Assembly (NCBI RefSeq): GCF_025934275.1
Contig: NZ_JAICYI010000036.1
Location: 1 to 35,431, forward strand
From: Phenylobacterium sp.
GTDB taxonomy: Bacteria > Pseudomonadota > Alphaproteobacteria > Caulobacterales > Caulobacteraceae
DNA: 35,431 bases
Direction of reading: 5' to 3'
Shown: positions 24,850 through 33,106 of the stretch, in pieces
Numbering within the stretch: the first letter of the stretch is position 1
Layout of the letters: the number at the start of each line of letters is the position of its first letter
The notes under the pieces: model-generated
Databases searched by the model: none
Told to the model about the DNA's origin: nothing
What the model saw: the letters and a program-made list of their open reading frames with translations, nothing else
Program-made: the position numbers and the translations under genes

Positions 24850-24921
24850 TCCGCCCCCTTCGTGCTTGCGCCAGCATGACCGGCGGGCGGACGACTGGGA
24901 AGCGCGGGCTCGCCGCCGAGG

Positions 24922-25113
24922 CTACTTCTTGTCGGTGGTCTTGCTGACCACCGCGCCGACTCCGGCGCCGACTGCTGCGCCCAGCGGGCCCGCGACCACC
25001 AGGCCGGCCGCGGCCCCGGTGGCGGCGCGCTGCTCGACGTTGTGGCCGCAGGCGGCGAGACCCAGCGCCAGGACGGCCATGGTGAGGACGATGCTGCGCA
25101 CGAGCGACTCCAT
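24922..25113 (-). CDS. Small glycine-zipper lipoprotein
   Basis: A 63-aa protein with a lipoprotein signal (SIVLTMAVLALGLAAC, lipobox LAAC with Cys22) followed by a Gly/Ala-rich zipper GAAAGLVVAGPLGAAVGAGVGAVV. It should be anchored in the outer or inner membrane by its lipidated Cys. Such peptides resemble the OmpA-family glycine-zipper segments; role unknown. It stands alone between two genes on the same strand. Confidence 0.8.
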   Translation of the reverse strand: MESLVRSIVLTMAVLALGLAACGHNVEQRAATGAAAGLVVAGPLGAAVGAGVGAVVSKTTDKK

Positions 25114-25160
25114 CCGATTGACGATCTCCGCCAGTCTGACGGGAGTCGCTTAGCCGTTCG

Positions 25161-25550
25161 CTAATTCGCCGGTCCGCGCCGGCGCGGCGGGACCCAGCGC
25201 CACAGCGCCGCCGTGTAGGCGAAGATCAGCAGGTAGGCGACCGTGAACGCCCAGATCGGCAGCGGCCAGTAGATGACGCTGTTGACCCAGCGCATGATCA
25301 GCGGCGGCTCCGAGCGGCCGGCGCCGGTCAGCGCGTCCTGCCAGATGGTGAGGAAGCAGGCGCGTCCGAGCACCGCCTGCAGGGCGACCACGGCGAGCGA
25401 GGCCAGATGCAGCAGCCGCCACCAGGAGATCCTCACCCAGGCCCAGCCGAGCGCAGCGCCGAGCGGGATCGCCACCAGCCCGAAAAAATTGAAGGCGATC
25501 ACCACCACGTGCGCCGCCAGCACCGTCTCGCCGAGGATCGCCGCGCTCAT
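25161..25550 (-). CDS. DUF2784 family membrane protein
   Basis: A 129-aa inner-membrane protein with four predicted helices: TVLAAHVVVIAFNFFGLVAI, an RLLHLASLAVVALQAVLGRACFLTIWQ segment that matches the DUF2784 core (HL...C.LT.W), and a C-terminal pair around YWPLPIWAFTVAYLLIFAY. The family has no known function. ATG 25550; it is divergent from the Mut7-C gene, with a 33-bp gap. Confidence 0.85.
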   Translation of the reverse strand: MSAAILGETVLAAHVVVIAFNFFGLVAIPLGAALGWAWVRISWWRLLHLASLAVVALQAVLGRACFLTIWQDALTGAGRSEPPLIMRWVNSVIYWPLPIWAFTVAYLLIFAYTAALWRWVPPRRRGPAN

Positions 25551-25583
25551 AAGCGAACCCTAGGGCCGGCGCGTTTGCCGCGC

Positions 25584-26042
25584 ATGCGCTTCCTTTGCGA
25601 CGAGATGCTGGCGAGCCTCGCGCGGCTGCTCCGGGCCGCCGGCTACGACGCCGACCTCGCAACGGGCGGGCAACGCGACGAGGCGATCCTGGCCCGCGCC
25701 AAGGCCGAGGCGCGCGTGCTCCTCACCCGCGACCGCCGCCTCGCCTCCGCAGGCGGGCCCGGCGCGGTGCTGCTGGCGGAACCGACCGCCGAGGCCCAGG
25801 CGCGCGCGCTGTCGCGGTTGCTGCCGATCGACTGGACGCTGGCCCCGTTCACCCGCTGCGTCGTCGACAATGCGCCGCTGCGGACCGCGACCCCGGAGGA
25901 GGTGGCGCGCATGCCACAAGGGTCGCGGTCGCGCGGCGGGCCGTTCCGCGCCTGCCCGGTTTGCGGGCGCCTCTATTGGCCCGGGAGCCACGTCAAGCGG
26001 ATGGCGGCCAGGCTGCAGGCGCTCAGCGCGCCGCAAGCTTGA
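25584..26042 (+). CDS. Mut7-C RNAse domain protein
   Basis: A 152-aa protein with a PIN-like nuclease fold and a C-terminal zinc ribbon, the Mut7-C family. RFLCDEMLASLARLLRAAGYDA gives the first acidic residues, ARVLLTRDRRLA the second; the ribbon region reads FRACPVCGRLYWPGSHVKRM. Predicted to cleave RNA, but bacterial members are not characterised well. ATG 25584 is directly before the conserved LCDEML. Divergent from the DUF2784 gene. Confidence 0.88.
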   Translation: MRFLCDEMLASLARLLRAAGYDADLATGGQRDEAILARAKAEARVLLTRDRRLASAGGPGAVLLAEPTAEAQARALSRLLPIDWTLAPFTRCVVDNAPLRTATPEEVARMPQGSRSRGGPFRACPVCGRLYWPGSHVKRMAARLQALSAPQA

Positions 26043-26098
26043 CTGTCGGCGCGGCGCAGCCGAAATCCGGCGCCATCGATTTCCGGGAGGCCTCTTCG

Positions 26099-26236
26099 AT
26101 GCGCAAGCTGATCGTCCTCGCCGCGGCCGCCATGACGGTGCTCGTGGCCGGCTGCAACACCATCCAGGGCATGGGCCGCGACATGCAGGCGGCCGGACAG
26201 GCGGTCTCCAGCTCGGCCCAGGACGCCAAGCACTAG
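26099..26236 (+). CDS. Entericidin A/B-family small lipoprotein
   Basis: A 45-aa peptide: basic start MRKLIVLAAAAMTVLVAGC (lipobox VAGC, Cys19) and then NTIQGMGRDMQAAGQAVSSS, the entericidin hallmark. Entericidins are small stress-linked lipoproteins of the cell envelope (EcnB is associated with programmed lysis in E. coli). GGGAGG precedes the ATG. It stands 56 bp behind the Mut7-C gene on the same strand. The 185 bp after it hold nothing recognised. Confidence 0.9.
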   Translation: MRKLIVLAAAAMTVLVAGCNTIQGMGRDMQAAGQAVSSSAQDAKH

Positions 26237-26421
26237 GGTCCGGAACAGGGGACGGCCGGCGGGGGTTCGGTCGCGAATCCGCCATCAGACCCGCGAAGCC
26301 CCATGTCCCGCTCGAAGCACGAGCTCTCCGGCCACACCTGAAGAAGTAGCGGCGACGCGCAGCGGGGCTTTTCTGCGACGCAACCGCCCAGCCCCTTCCG
26401 CAGGCCCCCTCCAGCGCGCAT

Positions 26422-26826
26422 ATGCGGTCGCGTATGCAGGAAGTCGCCCATCCTCTCGCTCTGTCGGTCTGGCGCGGCGCCAAGGGCCGCTGTCCGGCGT
26501 GCGGGCGCGGGCCGCTGTTCTGGAAATACCTGAAGGTCAACGGCCGCTGCGAGCGCTGCGACGAGGACCTGTCCCGGTATCCGGCCGACGATGGGCCGGC
26601 CTATGTCACCATTCTGCTGACCGGCCACCTGATCATCGTGCCGCTGCTGTTCATCCCCTGGGTCTGGCAAAGTCCCGCCCGATCGCTGCCGCTGGTGATG
26701 AGCGGGCTGGCGGCGAGCACGCTGACCGTGCTGCCGCGGATCAAGGGCGCCTGGATCGGGCTGATGTACGCCCTGGCCGTGAAATCCACCGACGGGCGGC
26801 TGCACACCGCCGACGCGGCCGACTAG
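26422..26826 (+). CDS. DUF983 family membrane protein
   Basis: A 134-aa protein with an N-terminal zinc-ribbon (KGRCPACGRGPLF, then GRCERCDEDLSRYPADDGPAY) followed by two membrane helices (YVTILLTGHLIIVPLLFIPW and the segment ending TLTVLPRIKG). This is the DUF983 pattern, widespread in alphaproteobacteria and often near cytochrome oxidase genes, though not here. ATG 26422 or ATG 26434 may be used. Function unknown. Confidence 0.88.
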   Translation: MRSRMQEVAHPLALSVWRGAKGRCPACGRGPLFWKYLKVNGRCERCDEDLSRYPADDGPAYVTILLTGHLIIVPLLFIPWVWQSPARSLPLVMSGLAASTLTVLPRIKGAWIGLMYALAVKSTDGRLHTADAAD

Positions 26827-26910
26827 CGCGGCCGAGCTCTCCGGAACCTCCGCTGTGGGCTGCGTGTTGTCGCACGGCCAAGTCGGGGCGTGACACGAAG
26901 GAGAGACCGC

Positions 26911-27069
26911 GTGGGCCTTGGCACCATCCTGATCATCGTCCTCATCCTGCTCCTGATCGGCGCCCTGCCGAATTGGGGCTACAGCCGCAGTTGGGGCTAC
27001 TATCCGTCGGGCGGCCTGGGGCTGGTCCTCGTGATCGTCATCGTCCTGGTGCTGATGGGACGCTTCTAG
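26911..27069 (+). CDS. DUF3309 small membrane protein
   Basis: A 52-aa peptide starting at GTG 26911 behind AAGGAGAG: MGLGTILIIVLILLLIGALP, then NWGYSRSWGYYPSGGLGLVL and a second hydrophobic run ending LMGRF. The two helices flanking a PxWxYSRxWGY-PSGG loop define DUF3309. Function unknown; probably envelope-stress related in relatives (inference). Below the length cut-off of many gene callers. Confidence 0.88.
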   Translation: MGLGTILIIVLILLLIGALPNWGYSRSWGYYPSGGLGLVLVIVIVLVLMGRF

Positions 27070-27092
27070 CGGTCGCGGTCGGCCGCGCGCAC

Positions 27093-27425
27093 CTAAAGCC
27101 CGAGTTCGGCGCGGACCTTCTTGGTCAGCTTCGCCGCGATCAGCGAGTGGGCGGTGGAGATCCAGCCCTGCGCGTCATCCGGCGCCAGCCGGTCGAGGTC
27201 GACCGCGACCCACTGGCCCTTGGCGCAATAGGGCGCCTGGCGGCCGGGACCGTCCTCAGTCAGCACCACGAAGCCGATGTCGGTGACCTTGAAGGCCACG
27301 TAGATGTCGCCGCACATGGCGAACACCTTGCCGCCTACCTTGTAGACGTCCGAGCCGCCCCACTGCACGACCTTGCTGGTCGCCGGCAGGCCGAGGGCGA
27401 CGGCGCCGATCTCCTCGCGCATCAT
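27093..27425 (-). CDS. MmcQ/YjbR family protein, copy 2
   Basis: A 110-aa protein of the CyaY-like MmcQ/YjbR fold: REEIGAVALGLPATSKVVQWGGSDVYKVGGKVFAM at the N-terminus and WISTAHSLIAAKLTKKVRAEL at the end. It overlaps the neighbouring copy by 4 bp (start inside the other's stop) and shares its layout, so it is a tandem duplicate. The family has been proposed to bind DNA; this is not firmly shown. Confidence 0.88.
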   Translation of the reverse strand: MMREEIGAVALGLPATSKVVQWGGSDVYKVGGKVFAMCGDIYVAFKVTDIGFVVLTEDGPGRQAPYCAKGQWVAVDLDRLAPDDAQGWISTAHSLIAAKLTKKVRAELGL

Positions 27426-27766
27426 GACAGGCCGATCTCCTTGCGCTGCGCCTTCGTCAGCTTGCCGGCGACCAGCTGGTGCGAGGTCTTGAGCCAGTCA
27501 CGGACCTCGTCCGAATCGAGGGCGGCGAGGTCATCGAACGTCACCCATTTGGCGCGGGCCATGTAGGGCGCGGGCCGCGCCCGGCCGCTCGAGGTCAGGG
27601 CCTCGAAGGCGATGTCCGTCGCTTTGAAGGAAAGGCTGGCGTAGCCGCCGTCCGCGCCGGCGAAGATCCGGCCGCCCACCTTGTACATGTGGTCGTCGCC
27701 CCACTGCACGTTCATCGTCGCGCCGGGCAGCGCCATCGCGGCCGCGTGCAGCTCTTCGCGCGTCAC
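27422..27766 (-). CDS. MmcQ/YjbR family protein, copy 1
   Basis: A 114-aa paralogue of the protein encoded just downstream: TREELHAAAMALPGATMNVQWGDDHMYKVGGRIFA, then LSFKATDIAFEALTSSG and WLKTSHQLVAGKLTKAQRKEIGL. It begins 19 bp after the msrA stop, so msrA and the two copies probably form one leftward operon. Whether the two act as a heterodimer is unknown. Confidence 0.88.
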   Translation of the reverse strand: MTREELHAAAMALPGATMNVQWGDDHMYKVGGRIFAGADGGYASLSFKATDIAFEALTSSGRARPAPYMARAKWVTFDDLAALDSDEVRDWLKTSHQLVAGKLTKAQRKEIGLS

Positions 27767-27785
27767 GGGACCGCTCGCGACCGCG

Positions 27786-28439
27786 TCAGGCGCTGACGCC
27801 GACGCCGATCGGGCAGGTCACGCCGGTGCCGCCGATCCCGCAGTAGCCCGCTGGATTCTTGGCCAGGTACTGCTGGTGGTAGGCTTCGGCGAAGTAGAAC
27901 GGGCCCGCCGGCGCGATCTCGGTGGTGACGCGGCCGAAGCCCTGGGCGTTCAGGGCGCTCTGATAGGTCTCGCGAGAGGCCTCCGCCTCGGCTGCCTGGG
28001 CGTCGTTCACGACGTAGATCCCCGAGCGGTACTGGGTGCCCACATCGTTGCCCTGGCGCATGCCCTGGGTCGGATCGTGGTTCTCCCAGAACAGCTTCAG
28101 GAGATCGGGGTAGGTCACCTGCCTGGGATCGTAGGCGACCAGCACCGACTCGGCGTGGCCGGTGCGGCCGGAACAGACCTCCTCGTAGGTCGGGTTGGGC
28201 GTCAGGCCGTTCTGGTAACCCGCGGCGGTCACCCACACGCCGGGCTGCTGCCAGAACTTCCGCTCCACGCCCCAGAAGCAACCCATCGCGAAATAGGCGG
28301 TCTCCAGACCCTCCGGATAGGGCCCCTTCAGGGCATGGCCGTTGACGAAGTGGACCTCGGCGGTGGGGATCGGATGCGTCCGGCCCGGCAAGGCGGTCTC
28401 GGGAGTCGGGATCTCCAGCGGCGTCTTGGCGAACAGCAT
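27786..28439 (-). CDS. msrA: Peptide methionine (S)-S-oxide reductase MsrA
   Basis: A 217-aa repair enzyme. The catalytic box is [40 protein letters not shown] and [23 protein letters not shown] are standard. Resolving cysteines lie at the C-terminus ([17 protein letters not shown]). It reduces methionine-S-sulfoxide in oxidised proteins. ATG 28439 follows AAGGAGG at good spacing. First gene of a probable operon with two MmcQ/YjbR genes; divergent from the TPR gene. Confidence 0.95.
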   Translation of the reverse strand: MLFAKTPLEIPTPETALPGRTHPIPTAEVHFVNGHALKGPYPEGLETAYFAMGCFWGVERKFWQQPGVWVTAAGYQNGLTPNPTYEEVCSGRTGHAESVLVAYDPRQVTYPDLLKLFWENHDPTQGMRQGNDVGTQYRSGIYVVNDAQAAEAEASRETYQSALNAQGFGRVTTEIAPAGPFYFAEAYHQQYLAKNPAGYCGIGGTGVTCPIGVGVSA

Positions 28440-28571
28440 CGAACGGGCCTCCTTGTCGCCCGCAAACATAGGACGCCCGGCCGTCGATTGCACGCCGCGG
28501 GCGCCATTGCTGACGTACGGGAACTTTCGTGCAAGAGTGGCATCGAACGTCGGTATGGGAGGAGATGCCCC

Positions 28572-29522
28572 ATGGCTAAGACCTGGAAGATAGGCTTGCT
28601 GGCGGGCGCGATCGCGCTGGCCGGCTCGGCGGCGCTGGCTTCCGGCGGCGGCGGCGGCGGAACCATGCCGAGCGGCGCCGGCTACGGCGGTCCCAGCGCC
28701 TCGACGCCGCAGTACGATCCGGCCGCCGAGTACGCCAAGGCGGTCACCGCGCTGAAGGCCAATCAGTACCGCGACGCCGTGCGCGCCGCCCAGCACGTGA
28801 CCGACGCCGTTCCGAGCAATCCCGACGGGTGGCGGCTGCTCGGCATGGCCAAGGCCGGCGACAACGACTGGAAGGGCTCCAGGCGGGCCTACGAGCGGCT
28901 GGTGAGGCTCGCGCCCGACGATGTTCAGGGCCACGCGGGCCTCGGGATGGCGCTCGCCAAGCTGAAGGATTCCAAGGCGCAGAGCGAACTCGACTGGCTG
29001 AAGTCCAAGATGCAGAGCTGCGGCGACGCCTGCCCTGACGCCGCCAAGCTCAAGTCGATGAGCGCGGACCTCGAGGCCGTCATGACGCCCGGCGAGGCGC
29101 CGACGAAGCCGAGCGCCGCGCTCTCAGGCAAGATGCTGTTCGGCGGACCCAAGGCTGGCGACGCCGCCTATATCCAGGCGGTCAGCCTGATCAACGAGAA
29201 GCGCTATGACGATGCGCTCGCCGCCCTGGCCAAGGCCAAGCTCGAGTTCGGGCCGCACCCGGACATCATCACCTACGAAGGCTACGCCTGGCGCAAGAAG
29301 GGCGACTACGCCAAGGCCGAGAGCTACTACCGCCAGGCGCTTTCCATCGATCCCGACCACGTCGGCGCGACCGAGTACTACGGCGAGCTGAAGGTCGAGA
29401 AGGGCGACATCGCCGGCGCGAAGCAAATGCTGGCCAAGCTGGAGCGCGTCTGCGTCTACGGCTGTGCGGAGACGGAGGAGCTGCGCCGTTGGATCGACGC
29501 AGGCCACGACCCGCAGCACTAG
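28572..29522 (+). CDS. Secreted tetratricopeptide-repeat protein
   Basis: A 316-aa protein with a signal peptide ([20 protein letters not shown], then ASGGGGGG) and a low-complexity Gly/Ser linker. Two TPR blocks follow: residues ~50-120 ([40 protein letters not shown]) and ~200-285 ([40 protein letters not shown]). Two Cys pairs (SCGDAC, CVYGC) suggest disulfides, so the protein is periplasmic. TPRs mediate protein contacts; partner unknown. The next gene starts inside its 3' end. Confidence 0.88.
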   Translation: MAKTWKIGLLAGAIALAGSAALASGGGGGGTMPSGAGYGGPSASTPQYDPAAEYAKAVTALKANQYRDAVRAAQHVTDAVPSNPDGWRLLGMAKAGDNDWKGSRRAYERLVRLAPDDVQGHAGLGMALAKLKDSKAQSELDWLKSKMQSCGDACPDAAKLKSMSADLEAVMTPGEAPTKPSAALSGKMLFGGPKAGDAAYIQAVSLINEKRYDDALAALAKAKLEFGPHPDIITYEGYAWRKKGDYAKAESYYRQALSIDPDHVGATEYYGELKVEKGDIAGAKQMLAKLERVCVYGCAETEELRRWIDAGHDPQH

Positions 29523-30469
29523 GCCTTGCGATCTGGATGGCGGCGGGCGCGCTGGCGCTCGCCGCCTCGCCGGGCGACGCCCCGATCCGCGCCATGCGCT
29601 GGGCGGCCAGGTCGGTGGATCCTGTGGCCGCCTTCGATCGCGCGCCCGCGGAATGTCTGCGACGCTCGCGCGACCCGGCCGAGGCGCTGAAAGTCGAGGT
29701 GGGCCGCGCCGCCTTCCGCACGCCGGTGCTGCTGGGCGGCCAGGCGGCGCGGGCCGGCGTCAACTGCGAGACCTGCCACAAGGGCGGCCGCACCAACCCG
29801 GACTTCCTGTTCCCGGGCGTCTCCGGGGCGCCGGGCACCGCCGACGTCACCGACTCGCTGTTCTCGACGCATCGCGGCGACGATGTCATGGACCCGAAGC
29901 CGATCCCCGACCTCTCCGGACCCAGGGCGAAGCTGAAGGTCGACCAGGCGCGCGGCGCCCATAAGCTCGAGCCCTTCATCCATGGCCTGATCACCGAGGA
30001 GTTCGACGGGCCCGAGCCGCCGAAGGCGGTGCTGCAGGGGATCGCCGAATACGTGCGCCACCTCTCGCCGGACGCCTGCCCCAAGACCGCCAGCGTGCCC
30101 GTCACGCCGGCCTACTTCATGAGTGACGTGCGCAGGGCGCTGGCCGCCGCGCAGGGCGAGATCGCCGCCGGCGATGCGCCGGCCGCCATCCTGATGATCG
30201 CCTCGGCGCGCACCCGGCTCGGGCTCATCGACGAGCGCTATGCGGGCGCGGCCCTGGCGCCGCTCAGGGCCGAGCTCCGAGCAGCCGACGCCCGGCTGGC
30301 GCAGGCGCAGCAGGCGCTGCGCGACCATCGCCCCGGCGTCGCCGCCGAGCTCACCGCCTGGCTTGCGGATTCGGCGCGTCTGGAGGCCCGCATCGAGGCG
30401 CGCGCGCCGGCCTCACTGTTCGATCCGCAGCGACTGACCCAGGCCGCCCGGCGGCGCTTGCCGGGCTAA
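29489..30469 (+). CDS. Periplasmic c-type cytochrome-like protein, one CxxCH
   Basis: A 326-aa protein starting at TTG 29489 behind GGAGGAG, overlapping the TPR gene by 34 bp. The N-terminus [26 protein letters not shown] is a secretion signal. One heme site, [10 protein letters not shown] (Cys93, Cys96, His97), is followed by [20 protein letters not shown] and later [17 protein letters not shown], resembling parts of MauG/di-heme peroxidases, but only one CxxCH exists. The second half is a helical Ala-rich region. An electron-transfer or peroxidase-like role with the TPR protein is an inference. ATG 29537 would truncate the signal. Confidence 0.75.
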   Translation: MDRRRPRPAALGLAIWMAAGALALAASPGDAPIRAMRWAARSVDPVAAFDRAPAECLRRSRDPAEALKVEVGRAAFRTPVLLGGQAARAGVNCETCHKGGRTNPDFLFPGVSGAPGTADVTDSLFSTHRGDDVMDPKPIPDLSGPRAKLKVDQARGAHKLEPFIHGLITEEFDGPEPPKAVLQGIAEYVRHLSPDACPKTASVPVTPAYFMSDVRRALAAAQGEIAAGDAPAAILMIASARTRLGLIDERYAGAALAPLRAELRAADARLAQAQQALRDHRPGVAAELTAWLADSARLEARIEARAPASLFDPQRLTQAARRRLPG

Positions 30470-30484
30470 GCTTCGTCCTATATT
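30458..30484 (+). promoter_or_regulatory. Candidate promoter of the tRNA-Ser gene
   Basis: TTGCCG (30458-30463) and TATATT (30479-30484) with a 15-bp spacer lie about 41 bp before the mature tRNA 5' end, with a GC-rich discriminator downstream as is usual for stable RNA genes. Confidence 0.4.
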
Positions 30485-30524
30485 CCGCCGCTTCCGCCGA
30501 GCGGGTTCCCCGCGCCGGACGGTG

Positions 30525-30611
<87 letters not shown>

Positions 30612-30614
<3 letters not shown>

Positions 30615-30653
30615 GTTTTCCGCAATAAAATCAGTCTATTACGCGGATTCTGG
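30612..30653. repeat. Inverted repeat just inside the left junction
   Basis: CCAG (30612-30615) plus TCCGC (30619-30623) mirror GCGGA (30643-30647) plus CTGG (30650-30653) across a 19-nt AT-rich loop. It spans the junction between the tRNA end and element DNA and may be a recombinase binding region. Confidence 0.35.
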
Positions 30654-30707
30654 CACCGGGTGCCATTGGCACACCGCCCACCGTGGCGCACTTGGCACGT
30701 TTGGCAC
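30651..30707 (+). repeat. Cluster of five TGGCAC-type repeats at the left end
   Basis: TGGCAC or TGGCGC occurs at 30651, 30667, 30684, 30693 and 30702; the last three form exact 9-bp tandem units (TGGCGCACT, TGGCACGTT, TGGCACACT). Two more copies lie at 33107 and 33120 before the Rep operon. They suit recombinase arm sites, replication iterons, or operators of an element regulator. Confidence 0.6.
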
Positions 30708-30824
30708 ACTCGGACCGGGCATTTCGCTCCGGGGAGTTCACGCGAGATGAAGCCACCCCTATCGCTTGAGTTGCCCCCCCGATAAAGGCATCGTCCGATT
30801 TGGATGGGGCGGACGGGGGATGCG

Positions 30825-31352
30825 ATGGCCAGAAAGTTGATGGTAATGGCGACTTGCATCGCACTTGCCACCTCCGGGTCCGGTCTTGCCGCCACCAAAC
30901 AAGACGGAGGCTCGCGCGTCGCCGCGCAAGGGGAGACGAGGATCACCGCCACCCTCGGCGGAAAGGCAGTCTTGGTTCAGTTCTTCACCCACAAGGTAGA
31001 CATCGGCAAGCCGAGCGACGAGCCGCCCAAACGGCGCATGTCGAGTTGCACCTACAGTCGCATTCCTTGCAGCCTGACCGATGCGGTCGAGATTTCTGTC
31101 GCCGGGCATCCCGTGTTTGTGCCGAGATCAGCCTTCGCTGATCTGGCCGACATCAACGGCGCCGAACTTCACCTGATCGCACCGGGCCGCTTCAGGCTGG
31201 CGTTGACCGGGGGCGATGCATCGGAAGCCTACGAAGCCAATATAGTGTTCGACCGGCACCGTGTTCGGGAGCGGGCGGTCACCGCCTCCGAAGCTCAAAT
31301 GGTTGCCGAGAAGACGGTCTACTTCGACGTGTCCCGCGCCTTCGTCGATTAG
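30825..31352 (+). CDS. Element cargo: secreted protein of unknown family, 175 aa
   Basis: The product starts with a signal peptide ([22 protein letters not shown]) and so is exported. The mature part has alternating strands ([31 protein letters not shown]) and one Cys pair in [12 protein letters not shown] that could form a disulfide. I do not recognise the family. ATG 30825 follows GGACGGGGG; an in-frame ATG 30804 is less likely. A 92-aa gene follows after 17 bp, forming a two-gene unit transcribed away from the tRNA. An envelope-modifying or exclusion role is conceivable but not shown. Confidence 0.7.
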   Translation: MARKLMVMATCIALATSGSGLAATKQDGGSRVAAQGETRITATLGGKAVLVQFFTHKVDIGKPSDEPPKRRMSSCTYSRIPCSLTDAVEISVAGHPVFVPRSAFADLADINGAELHLIAPGRFRLALTGGDASEAYEANIVFDRHRVRERAVTASEAQMVAEKTVYFDVSRAFVD

Positions 31353-31369
31353 GGTCAAGGGGGCGGCCA

Positions 31370-31648
31370 ATGGCATGGTGGAGAAGGCTGTTTGAGCGGA
31401 AGACGAGATCGCCGCTCTACGGCCTTGAATACCGAGTCGCGTTCAAGCTGTATGACGAAGACGCTGAACGTGAAGTCGAGGTGCGCGAGTTCAGCAATGG
31501 CCAAGTCTATATCGTTGAACGAGAGCGGATTGAGGGTGGCGCGTTTAGGGATCGACACTCGGGCGCAATGGTAGGGCCGTTCGCTTCGCCTGCGGACGCG
31601 GAGAGTTTCATCGTGGCGACCCCGTGGTTTCTCGGACGCGACGCATAA
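31370..31648 (+). CDS. Element cargo: 92-aa protein of unknown family
   Basis: A small, soluble-looking protein: MAWWRRLFERKTRSPLYGLE, a run of charged strands (YRVAFKLYDEDAEREVEVRE) and a C-terminal GAMVGPFASPADAESFIVATP. The last segment looks like a short helix that closes a beta-sheet. AAGGGGGCGG lies before ATG 31370. It ends 12 bp before the convergent 76-aa gene of the Rep operon. No family recognised. Confidence 0.65.
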   Translation: MAWWRRLFERKTRSPLYGLEYRVAFKLYDEDAEREVEVREFSNGQVYIVERERIEGGAFRDRHSGAMVGPFASPADAESFIVATPWFLGRDA

Positions 31649-31660
31649 TGGGTCCTGAAG

Positions 31661-31891
31661 TCAGCCGTAGCGCATCTTAAACCAGACGGCATCGTTGTCG
31701 TCCTCAAACAAGAAGAACACCTCACGCCGGGACATCGGCGCACGGTAGCTCCACGGCGCCCGAGCTTGGCTGGCGCAGTAGGCACGCATTTCCAGCATCC
31801 GGTCTTGGTAATCGTTGTCGTCGCGCGAAACTGCGACATCGACCCTCGCCCACGCGGACACATCCGGTTCACTCAAGTTTATTCCAAACAT
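31661..31891 (-). CDS. Third gene of the Rep operon, 76-aa unknown
   Basis: Starting at ATG 31891 behind AGGGAGA, the product is MFGINLSEPDVSAWARVDVA, an acidic centre (SRDDNDYQDRM), then SRREVFFLFEDDNDAVWFKM. It resembles a small alpha/beta protein; no family recognised. The first 23 bp overlap the end of the Rep-like gene, so translation is probably coupled to it. A GTG/ATG extension to 31960 adds a non-conserved-looking stretch inside the Rep gene and is not favoured. Confidence 0.6.
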   Translation of the reverse strand: MFGINLSEPDVSAWARVDVAVSRDDNDYQDRMLEMRAYCASQARAPWSYRAPMSRREVFFLFEDDNDAVWFKMRYG

Positions 31892-32840
31892 ACTTCTCCC
31901 TGTCACAGTAATAGTAGTTATCAAAAACACTAAATGAGCATGAGAAAGGAAGTGGATCAACGTCTAATTCGTCAACATCATGCTCACTATCGACAAGTTG
32001 ATCGTGAACAACAACACCAAGCCCACCATCAGCTTCAATGCCGACGCCGCACATTCTTTGGCGACCCACGCTCACCTTGAGCTTCTGGAACCCACGGGAC
32101 CATTCGTGCAGGAAGGCGAAATACTCCGCGATCCACTCATCCGGCCATCGCTCTTCGGCGGCTCCAAGATGGGTGCGGCACTGGTGCTTCAGGGCGTAGT
32201 TGATGATGTCCCCGAGGTTTGCCCTCTCGGTCTTTTCCGGCGCAAACGGGGCGACATCGACCCGCTTGGCGCCGCCCCACTTGCGCTCAAGCTCCTGACG
32301 AATCTGCTGCGGTTCGAGGCCGTTCAGGCGGACGATCCCGTGGAAGGTGACGATCCAGACCGGCGCACGGGGGTTCAGGATCAGGGGCGCCATCGGCCCG
32401 AGTTGCGCCTGCTTGTCGGAGCCGAGCAGAACGTAGTCTTCGGAGGCGAACGCGTCGGTCTCCAACCACATCAGGAACTCGACGCTGCGCCAGCGACGAT
32501 GCGAGCGTCGAAGGCCATCCACGACGTTCCTCAGGTCTTTGCGAAACGCGGTCACCAGATCGGCAACCTCGTCGATCCACCCGGTCGCTCCGACAACGAT
32601 GGTGACCATCGCAAGATCGTCGTTCGAGGCATCAGCAAAGCGGGCAAGAGCCGCACGTCGCTGCTTTCCGATGTAGCGGCCCCGGCACTCGTCGCACCCC
32701 GGCGTGCGACAGGTGAAGTGGCCGTTCCAGTCGCCCGTCCCGCACCGCTGCATTCGGTGAAGGAGGCGAGTGGCGCCGGGATGGGTCGAATAGGGCAGCC
32801 CCCGCTCCAAGCTGGGCCGAACGCGTGCAGGCGGCCTCAT
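31869..32840 (-). CDS. Rolling-circle Rep-like protein (degenerate HUH)
   Basis: A 323-aa protein with the layout of rolling-circle replication initiators of the REP/G2P type. A Cys cluster (Cys33, Cys44, Cys49, Cys52; CRTPGCDECRGRYIGKQRR) matches the zinc-type N-terminus of Rep and IS91-like proteins. Then come a hydrophobic strand AMVTIVVGAT (motif 1), WLETDAF with Glu127, VTFHGIVRL with His167 (motif 2; the usual PHFHG has lost its first His), and DIINYALKHQ with Tyr215-x-x-Lys218 (motif 3, the nicking-Tyr position). ATG 32840 overlaps the previous stop (ATGA). It would nick and start replication of the excised circle. The identification is by motif order and needs a profile search. Confidence 0.55.
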   Translation of the reverse strand: MRPPARVRPSLERGLPYSTHPGATRLLHRMQRCGTGDWNGHFTCRTPGCDECRGRYIGKQRRAALARFADASNDDLAMVTIVVGATGWIDEVADLVTAFRKDLRNVVDGLRRSHRRWRSVEFLMWLETDAFASEDYVLLGSDKQAQLGPMAPLILNPRAPVWIVTFHGIVRLNGLEPQQIRQELERKWGGAKRVDVAPFAPEKTERANLGDIINYALKHQCRTHLGAAEERWPDEWIAEYFAFLHEWSRGFQKLKVSVGRQRMCGVGIEADGGLGVVVHDQLVDSEHDVDELDVDPLPFSCSFSVFDNYYYCDREKYVWNKLE

Positions 32841-33010
32841 CTCGCCTCCGGCTGCACCGGGCGCGGTCGGGGCTGGACAGCCATGACCGGGGGACCACCA
32901 ACGGCCCCGCTGCGGGGCACGGCGGACGCACAGGGCGCGGCAGCGGCCTTCGACGGCTTCATCCCCTCGGGGCGAGGGCGCATGCCCTGCACGATCTCCC
33001 AATAGCGCAT
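32837..33010 (-). CDS. First gene of the Rep operon, 57-aa unknown
   Basis: ATG 33010 follows GAGGGAGG closely; the product starts MRYWEIVQGMRPRPEGMKPS and then is Ala/Pro/Arg-rich, ending RPRPVQPEAR. It overlaps the Rep-like gene by 4 bp. Small genes ahead of rep in plasmids often encode copy control proteins, but nothing in the sequence proves that. No family recognised. Confidence 0.55.
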   Translation of the reverse strand: MRYWEIVQGMRPRPEGMKPSKAAAAPCASAVPRSGAVGGPPVMAVQPRPRPVQPEAR

Positions 33011-33035
33011 ATGCCTCCCTCGGCTGGACTGAGGG

Positions 33036-33041
33036 TATTTA
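33036..33041 (-). promoter_or_regulatory. Candidate -10 of the Rep operon promoter
   Basis: Leftward TAAATA (33041-33036) lies 26 bp before ATG 33010, with no obvious -35 partner at 17 bp. The two TGGCAC copies at 33107-33125 lie 65-85 bp upstream. Weak, positional evidence. Confidence 0.25.
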
Positions 33042-33106
33042 GCCGGGCTGCGAACGCGACCTTTCGCGCGCCGCCGGGGCCGCGCATGGGCCATTTCGGG
33101 TGCTTC

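Noticed and set aside
30684..30710. Possible CRISPR-like array from the 9-bp tandem repeats
   Set aside because: The units are far too short, have no spacers, and no cas genes are present.
31980..33005. A 341-codon plus-strand frame opposite the Rep-like gene
   Set aside because: No recognisable motifs, whereas the minus strand has a Cys cluster, Rep motifs, ribosome sites and coupled starts.
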